Assembly: GCA_036245525.1 (NCBI GenBank)
Contig: BTPG01000006.1
Location: forward strand, 75,064,727 to 75,128,726
Reading direction: 5' to 3'
DNA from: Semisulcospira habei
Taxonomy: Eukaryota > Mollusca > Gastropoda > Semisulcospiridae
DNA: 64,000 nt
Below are positions 21,801 through 30,800 of this stretch, one piece after another. Positions within the stretch are counted from its first letter, which is position 1; each line of letters starts with the position of its first letter. The notes under the pieces were generated by a model, which did no database searches, was not told the DNA's origin, and saw only the letters and a list, made by a program, of their open reading frames with translations. Position numbers and translations under genes: made by a program.

Positions 21801-24800
21801 TAAGCCGTTCTTCCAATACCAATTGTGTATTCCGTTGAGAAGTTCTTTTTCCTTTACTGTATGACATAATTAATTCTTTTAATTGGACTTTACACAAATC
21901 CCACCTTGTCTGTGCATCAATGTTAGTATACTTAGTTGTAAAATCATCCAAAAAAGTATTCACCAACTCCACCAGGTTTTTATCATATAGCAGACCGTCG
22001 TCAAATTTCCAATAGGAAGGGCCACGTTGCACGTGTGTTATCTTATAGTTCAGAACCACCGACCTGTGGTCTGACTGAGGAACAGACACAATGTCACATG
22101 TGAAAATACAGTTCAATGCACTGTCTGAGCATAACATATAGTCCAATCTTCTGGCAATATAGGGATTGTGTTTACACCACGTATACTCACAGATTAGACC
22201 ATTAAAAACTCTCCATCTGTGAGATCAAAGTCTGACAAAAGATTATTAAAACGTTCCACATCTGTCACCGGGTGTTTCTCACCACTGATGATGTCTAATT
22301 TGTTATCAAGAACACAATTAAAGTCACCACACACAATCAGCTGATCCGTGTCGGCACGGTTCAGTAAATTATATAAACAATCAAAAAACAGTTGCTTTTC
22401 AGATGAGATGGTAGGAGCGTATACATTCACAACTAACAGTGTTTTATCTTCCCAAACAATATCTACAGCTAGAATTCTATCTGAACAGTAGACACATTTA
22501 ATTTCACAGGAAACCTTTTTGTTAATTAAAATAATCTGCCCCATGCTGTGACAAGAGCCGGGTGCACAAAACAGCTTACCTCCCCATTCCCTTTCCCAAT
22601 TTTCTTGTTCCCCATTAATCACATACGATTCCTGGACACATATCACGTCATACGAATTTCGTTTTAATCTATTGAAAAAAGCTTTTCTTTTATTATCATT
22701 TCTCAAGCCATGGGCGTTTATAGTAACGATATTGAGTTTATCCATTCACTAAAGCAATATGTTCATATTTACATGTATTAGTATAGGTAGAGACGCTGTT
22801 CATTCTCATAGTCCGGAGGCATAGCCGAATCGTCAACACAAGCCACTAACTGAGCACAACCTGACACGAGACAGCGAGTCCATCTCCGTGGAAAGCGAGA
22901 CCCACATTATAGTACAATGAAAATCTCGTCCTCCACAAACATGCACCCGCTGTCTGTTGCCAAACTAGAGCTGGACAGCAGAGCAGCTTACGTCGTGGCT
23001 GCGTCACCAAGTAGGTCAGCGGGATTCCCTGCTATATCAGACACGGAATCCTCACCAGCTGGTGACGTCACAGTTGCATTTTCCCTGTCGGTGCGTACCG
23101 TTCGCTGACGTTTGGACACAGAGCACGAGCGCGATCTCCCTGTACCCCGGAAATCCAGGGTGGTTTGTATGGAGGGTCGCCCTCTCGCTATAAAGGGTGT
23201 ATTGTGGGGATCTATGGATGACACTGGTGTAGATGTGGCCGTGGTGATGGCACTAGTTGTCATTGTTGAGGAGGTGGCTGCCGCGGTCGCCCTTGTAGTC
23301 GTCTGATTGCCCGACCCCTCGGGCTGACTGGGGCCTGACGCTGAGGTAGGGGCGTGCTGGGCGTCGGAGGGGGTTCCAGCGACAACAGAAGCCCACGAGG
23401 AGGGTGGAGGGGGGAAGGGCTGGGGGCAGGTGGGGTCTCCGGCTTTGTGCCCGGGGGTACGGCACGTTCTACAGACGATGTCCATCTCGCATGTGACCGC
23501 CCGGTGGCCCTGTCGTAGACACCTGGAACAGGAGACCGTGGCTGCATTCTGACGCTGTTCCCGGTGGTAGAGACTGGCTGTGCACACGCCGATCTTCACC
23601 TGGTTGGGCAGAGGTTCCCGAGGAATTTCAATGTAGACAAATCTCCTGCCTGTTAGCCACCGCGTCAGGCCTCCACTCTCATCCCTGTCCCTCTCCATCA
23701 TTAAGTTGGATCGTGGTTTGCAGCCCAGCTTGGTGATTATGGCTTCAATTTCTTGGTTACTGTATGACATCGGAACATTCCCGATCATAAGTTTAGTCGT
23801 ATAGACTTCCCTCCCGTCGTCTGCCGATCGCACTATAAATGGATTTTTATCAAACAGCGTCACTAATTGGCCCCTGACAGTCATGCCCTGCAGCAACAAT
23901 TTCACCCTAGCCTCAGGAGTCTTAGGATAGAGCCTCCACAGGCCCCCTATTCTCTGAGCACCAATGACCGTGTTGTAGCCGCTGGTACTCTCTGCCGCGG
24001 CACACATCTCGCGCACGGAGTAAGGTGGGGAGTTCTCGGCCAAGTGTAGATTTCTGCACGGGATGAACGTGGCCGGGACACCCCTGTCGCCGGTCGTCTT
24101 TGCACCGTTGTATGTGTCAGTCATTTTTGCAAAAGAACACGTCTAAGAGTACAACTTAGAGTCACAAGTTTTATGCAAAATAAAGTAATGATGTCTCACC
24201 GACCACTGTACCAATTCCTGAGGGAGGGCACGTCCTGTAACTACAGTAAATCGCCAGTGAAAACACAGCACCAAAAAGCGTGGCGAACGACACCATTCGC
24301 ATACCGGAAGTACATTATTGAAACTTAATAGGTAAGGAGAGGTCAAAATGAAATGGAATAAATTTAGTGATTTTTTTCTAATTAATTTTGTTTATTTTTA
24401 CAACTTTGGGGTAGGAATACAAAATCAACCACTGTGGCACTCACAGTGATAATAGAATCACCTAGTTAAGTTTACAATAATTGTGACATCCTGTTTTAAT
24501 GATGTAAAAGCCTGAAAATAGACTGCCAGTGCTATAAAAAATGTCTGAAGGCATCTGATACATTATTTTTGTCTTTTTTGCGGAAATGGCTGTTTACTGG
24601 GTGCACAGATACCTTCACTGTGAGCCAGAGATTCAATATTTTTTCATTCTGTGTTTTTTTTGCAGAGGACGCAGAAGGTGTGCCTTAACATAATAGTGTC
24701 TGATTTGGGCTTTCGAATGAACTCTGATTTATTTAGAGGAAAATGTTTTTCAACCTCATTTTAGCAACCGCAAAGAGCGTGAATGGGGGTACCGTTGCGC

Positions 24801-27800
24801 CATCGGCTATATGTCTGGTGTGTTCCTATAGATTTTCGGGGGAACATGGCTTAAACATCTCAGGATGACATACTAAGGTACACTTTGAAACCCATCTTAT
24901 TGAGTACTGGGGTGGGGGGGGGGGAGGGGGGTGCACGGTAGAGCCTGCTAGCTTATGGACTATCAGTGTACAACTAATTACATGATGTGGACTTCAACTA
25001 CAAGACGCGAACAAAGCAAGATTGAGTTACTGATTGTGTAACCATGAAATAAGAACGAAGGTTATATGTGTGAGCACGAGAGACCACGGTACATCAATTG
25101 CAACATCTTACATTACAACATTTGGACATCATGTAAAAATACGCATATCTGTGCAAAAATTACGAACCGGCAGCACTGACAACAGTTAAGCCACTTTCCT
25201 TTGCTTCTAGACGTCTATTATGAATACGTGAAGTGCTGAACTGCGTGAAAAACAAAACCTGGCTACAGACATCTAGACCCAGTCCGCTGCCGGACCCTCA
25301 TACCGACTCCGAGGATATGAGACCAACAAAGGAGACTTTAGACTAGAGTTAATGCAGCCGTTGGGACTGATGAAGATGTTTGCCTCTTACAGGCGGAAGG
25401 CGTTTTGAATCATATTGGACCGTGTACCGAGTCAGGGCCAATGCTTGCAGTATTGTTTACATTGCTCGAGAGAGGGGGCAAGTGTCACCCATCACTGTTG
25501 GCAGCTGGCCTCCCGCCTCCCTAATCTAGGATGCACTCTGTTCATTGAGGACTGCGGGTCTCAGTGATTGTTTAAAAAATGAATAAGTCATATGACCGGC
25601 TCACTGACAGAGCATGCGTCATTTCAAATTTGTATGCGTCAATGACCGATGAGCATCCTATTCGCTGTATCATACTGAGGCTAAAATAAAAAGCTTCAAA
25701 TTTGTACACTGCCATATGCAAGCTACATTATAGTACTTACAGATAAGGATATAGATAGACCAATGGCTTTAGTTCAAGGGTGGTGCCAGAATAGGTTGGC
25801 GTCTAGAGGCGGCAAGCTATTCTGGCTCTACCCTTGAACTATTTTAGTCAAATTTATTTCACACACTGGTGTATTTTGAATGATACGGGTTAATTGGTTA
25901 TTACAGGCACTGGATGCACCAAGCTATTCCAACATCACACTTGAAATATGACATTTGATCTACATCCTGACATATTGTGCTTACAGGTACATAACCTGTA
26001 TTATGAGTACAAATGTATCCCACCGCCTTCTTATGATAAGGTATTTTGACTTCAGTGAAGATGATGTGGGCTAATGATAAGTTTTCAAAAAGGGGAAAAA
26101 AAAGTTGAAATAAATATGCTTTTATAAATCAGTTTTAGCAACTTGAGTTTTTGTCCACAGCTGTAAGATATGGCAGAGTTCCCAAGCGGTCCAAGAGTCA
26201 GGAAGAATCCAGTGTGAGTTCTACAGACTCCAGCCAAGAGCAGTCGGTGCTAGAGTCGCGACAGCTAGCCATTTACGATGTCATTCTCAGCATATCTCAG
26301 GCTCACCATGCCCACTGTGCTCTCACAGATGACAAAATCAAAAGCATCCCTCGTATACCAGCCACTCTTGTAAGTGTTCTTGCTGAAGCTGTGTCATTTT
26401 TTGTGCTTTTGTTCCACTGTCTTGAATGAAACTTCAGTTGATTCAAATGGGTGACCATCTTCAGTCCTGGAGGCTGATCTAGCTTGTTTAAAATCACAGA
26501 AAGCTGAATTTCACGTTTTTGGTTCAGACAGAAAAGCCTTTTAGCCAGCTGGTTCCATCTGCAAGAAGCATAAATTTTCGTGAGCCCCAGCGTCCGCAGG
26601 GGCTCATGAGAATTTCTGTCTCTTGCTGGTCATGGATCATCATTCATGGGGCATAGTTAGTCCATGGACCTCTTTCAGTCATTTAATTAAATTTTTCGTA
26701 CTGTCACCCATTGATGTATTACTTAGTACTCAGGGTGTGTGATGAAGAATCAAGTCATTGCCTCCAGGGTCACATTCCTTGTCTAATGATGCATGATTTC
26801 TGATTTTATGATCAGTTTGCTTTAAATCTGGTGCATTGATATGTTTTAATGAAAGAATGCTTTTTGCAATCATTACGCCAATACCATCACGATCAAGGCT
26901 GTTGCAGCCGCGTTTGTTTTCACAAAAAATGTATACTACATTTTTGCGTTGGCAATATCTCTGTATGGGCAACATCTTTATAAATTGTTTATTCATATTA
27001 AGTTGGTCTTCAAACTTGACCCCCATACAGTGTTTGAGTCGCATTACAGTTGGTCAGGTGGACAAAACTATCTCTTACCTGTTAACAGGTGACAAGATGT
27101 ACAGTGGTTTCAGGATTTGCCTGAAAGTGAAACCGCTGTCCCAGTAAGAAAAGGTACTCGGGCCACAGTGGGCCCACGTACTACTGCGCAGGCCCACTGC
27201 AGCCGTCGTTTGTCTGAAGATGTTTTGCTACCGGGGGTAATCTCACCTGCTAACAGTTTCACTTGATGGATTTTTTCCCCAGCTGCAGATGAACAAGCTG
27301 CATCTTCCAGACGGACGCACACAGTTCACAGAGGAAGAGCTGGAGGTTCAGAGGTTGTTGATGTGGCAGCAGCTAGCGACACTCATCACCCCCACCATTC
27401 ATAGTGTAGTCGAGTTCTCCAAACGGGTACCCAGTGAGTGAACAACTCATCAGTAGCATCTTGACACAGTCAACAAATTAACCCTTTTCATCCTGACGCG
27501 CTACAGCTGAAAATTAATTTGACTATGATAGTTTAAGGGTGGTACCAGAATAGCGAGGCACCTAGGCGCCAAGCTATTCTGGCACCACCCTTGAACTATC
27601 ATGGTTGATCCATCTCCCAATCTGTAATGTAGCCTTCATAGGACAATCAGCAATTTATTTTAAAAACCAGCCGCAGGATGCAGCGGGTTAACATGTTTGT
27701 TATTGTATTCTCGAACGGTTCATATTTGGTAAAGCTTGCAGTTCTGTAATGGCTGCAGTGTTTTAGGCTAATTTGAAATTTTTAGTGGTTTCTGGTCTCT

Positions 27801-30800
27801 ACTGTGAAGTTTTCTCAAGGGCAGTCGTGATGCCTGCCACCATACATATCAATAACAAGATAAGGATTTCATCCCAAAGTCTACCGTATTGTTTGGAGCT
27901 CACATGCATTTTTCTTTTAGGAACATTTACTGTTTAGAGTTGTTCATATTTTTTAGATTATCCTTCTGATCCATTTCCCTCCTCTCTAAGCCAATCTCTG
28001 ATCAACACACATGCTGGCGTACACAAATAAAGACGGTCATACAGCGCTTCTCGCCATTAGTACACTCTTTGGGCTGGAGTAGCGACAGGAGTTCTGAAGA
28101 AGAAGAATAGCATGAGCAGCAAAATGACGTCACTATAGGCTTCACGTCATGGCATCGCTGGTCTCACAACGCCGTGTACACTGTGACGAATTTGATGTTT
28201 CACGTCACTCATCCGAAAGGCACGCTCTTTTAGAGCTGACTGTTTTGTTCTACACAGCCTCTTCCAGGGCTAACTGTTTGGTGGGAGTAAATAGTGGCTC
28301 CAAAACTTGCAAAAATGAATTAATTAATTATTTAAAAAGTTGAAGAGGTATAACGCTGGATTAAAGAACTTATTCAGTATCTCCCTTTAATCCCTGCCTG
28401 ATCCGCACGGCAATGGCACACACAAACACAAACGGCAGAATGGCACACACAAACACAGACGGCAGACACATGGCGCTTCCTACCGGTTATACGTTCTGTG
28501 GGCTGGCATAACCACAGCCATTTTGAAGAATATGGTGGAATGGCCCAAGCCCACAAAGCCTCTTCTGTATGAGCTTGCATGCATTATCATACAAAAATAC
28601 ATGATGGAGAACATTGCGCCAGCTCATACACATGTAAAACACTGACGTGCTGGTAATTTGCGTCAATTAGGAACATTGTATAAAACACTGATGCGTTTGG
28701 TGCGTTTACATCACCATCACTGTTTGATTCTTCTGATGAAATCGAGGAGTCTTACTTCTGATATTTTTTCTACATTGAACTTTTATTTTCGAAAAAGTTG
28801 AAGAGGTACAAAGCTGGCTAACGAACTCATCCAATGTCTTTCCACAAACTAGCCATATCCAAAATTTCAAGTGCATATAATGAAAATTGCGGACTCTAAT
28901 CTGGGTGAACCGACTTTATATAAATGGTCTTTTATGTCTTCAATGAGACATCCCAATTACAATATGTTCGGAGGCTCTCTTACTACAATATGTTCAGAGG
29001 CTCTCTTAGCCACTCACTTAATAAAGTATTTTGATAAGTTTCAAGTTTTTGCGTACAATAGTATCGGAGATTCTCATGTTTAGATACATACGTACACAAA
29101 CACATGCGCTCATACGGCGCTTCGCGCCAAAACGACGTTTAACAGCAAGGTTAGAGTGGCTAGACGTGACGTCATTTTTATCTTTTTACTTCTTTGGCCA
29201 CACAGGGCAATTAGGTTACGCCCCCTTTTCACACACTGTTATCTGTTAGCCTTTTGCAGCATAAAACTGTGAACGAAGAACTTTTCTGCCAAAACAAAAA
29301 ATCCACGTGGAGCACATCACAGGAGAAACATTTTCAGCAATTCTTAAAAAAATTAAGAGTTGGCGTTTTTCACGACACTCAAATGCACTAAGTACCCCAT
29401 GACAAAACTGTCGTCTGCAAGCCTGCATACAACTGTGCACATGCCCCAATTAGGCTCCCATGAACACACTAGGTCGACTAAAATTACCCAGATTTTTCTC
29501 TTTTTCACACCACCTGTCATGCCTTTTGTTGCTCAAAACGCCAAAAAAGGCACAAAATTGAAGTTTTACACCCTAAAAAAATTGCCAAAAGGGAGGAAAT
29601 TTTTTAAAAACTATTTCTGGCGGAAAAGTTACTGCATGCACCGGAACTAATTGCCCTGTGTGGCCTGTAATTTATGACAACTGTGCCTTTTCACCGCACT
29701 TCAGAAACTAGTCAAAACAACATGTTTTGGTGTCACCACACTGAGTTTACAGCGTGTTTTCACTAAGATGACTCTCACAAAGCCTCAAATACACTGTACA
29801 GGATAAATGGCTATGTTTGAATGCAGTCAAAACAAAAGCAAAAAATTGGCCACCCAACAACCATCAAATTTAACTAAATTTCATCTAGATCACACCGTAA
29901 TGACTGTTACCTTGCCAGAAGGGTTTTTGATTGACTACTATGACAGAAAATGTGACCTTGGATTGTTCCTGTGTGTTTTTTTTAGCCTTTTCTTTCCCCT
30001 TCGCACAAATATGCACCATTTTGCCACTATAATCCTTATACAGCTAAATAAAGCTGTCTGTATGGCATCAAAAGTGCCAACATTGCCTAAAAACACCTGA
30101 TATCAGCATAAAAAGCAAAAAATGTCGATTTTTTTGGGCACAATCTCCTTCCAAACGCCAATAAAAAAATTCACTCTGCCTTTACAGGCCACACAGGGCA
30201 ATTAGGTTACGCCCCCTTTTCACACATTGTTATCTGTTAGCCTCTTGCAGCATAAAACTGTGAACGAAGAACTTTTCTGCCAAAACAAAAAATTCACGTG
30301 GAGTGGAGCACAGCACAGGAGAAACATTTTCAGCAAGTCTTAAAAAAATTAAGAGTTAGCGTTTTTCACAACACTCAAATGCACTAAGTACCCCATGACA
30401 AAACTGTCGTCTGCAAGCCTGCATACAACCATGCACATGCCCCAATTAGGCTCCCATGAACACACTAGGTCGACTAAAATTACCCAGATTTTGCTCTTTT
30501 TCACACCACCTGTCATGCCTTTTGTTGCTCAAAACGCCCAAAAAGGCACAATTGAAGTTTTACACCCTAAAATAATTGCAAAAAGGGAGAACATTTTTTT
30601 AAACTATTTCTGGCGGAAAAGTTACTACATGCACTGGAACCAATTGCCCTGTGTGGCCTTTGCGAGACCATGAGCCCTGCCCGCCTGTTATGTCCTTTGC
30701 ATTCTTGTTTCTACGGAGCGACCAGCCCCATCCTAAAGTCTACCGTATTTTCAATACGGTAGACAAAAGACCTAAGGCCTGGGGGAAGACTACGTATGCA

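Larger units (their letters stand above)
18656..24311 (-). mobile_element. Near-intact Tx1/L1-like LINE with 15-bp TSD and poly(A)
   Basis: 5,656-bp non-LTR retrotransposon antisense to E78. It is flanked by ACATTATTGAAACTT at 18641-18655 and 24312-24326. The 3' tail appears as a T-rich run (18656-18720 on plus), i.e. a poly(A) tail as in L1-type elements. The layout on minus is a 5' leader (about 24125-24311), ORF1 (22988-24124), a spacer and ORF2 (19054-22745), then a 3' UTR. Only one frameshift and one nonsense codon were seen in ORF2. Full length plus an intact duplication indicate a fairly recent insertion. Confidence 0.93.
16744..26160 (+). other. E78 intron (9.4 kb) carrying a LINE
   Basis: Non-coding for the host. 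It contains two family A palindromes (17065, 17205), a 225-bp inverted-repeat pair (17673-17900 and 24737-24962), the antisense 5.66-kb LINE (18656-24311) and a family C hairpin (25770). No alternative E78 exon was recognised. Confidence 0.7.

Noticed and set aside
29196..30658. LTR retrotransposon with 470-bp LTRs
   Set aside because: Each repeat has long terminal inverted repeats, and the 520-bp spacer has no primer-binding site or coding capacity.
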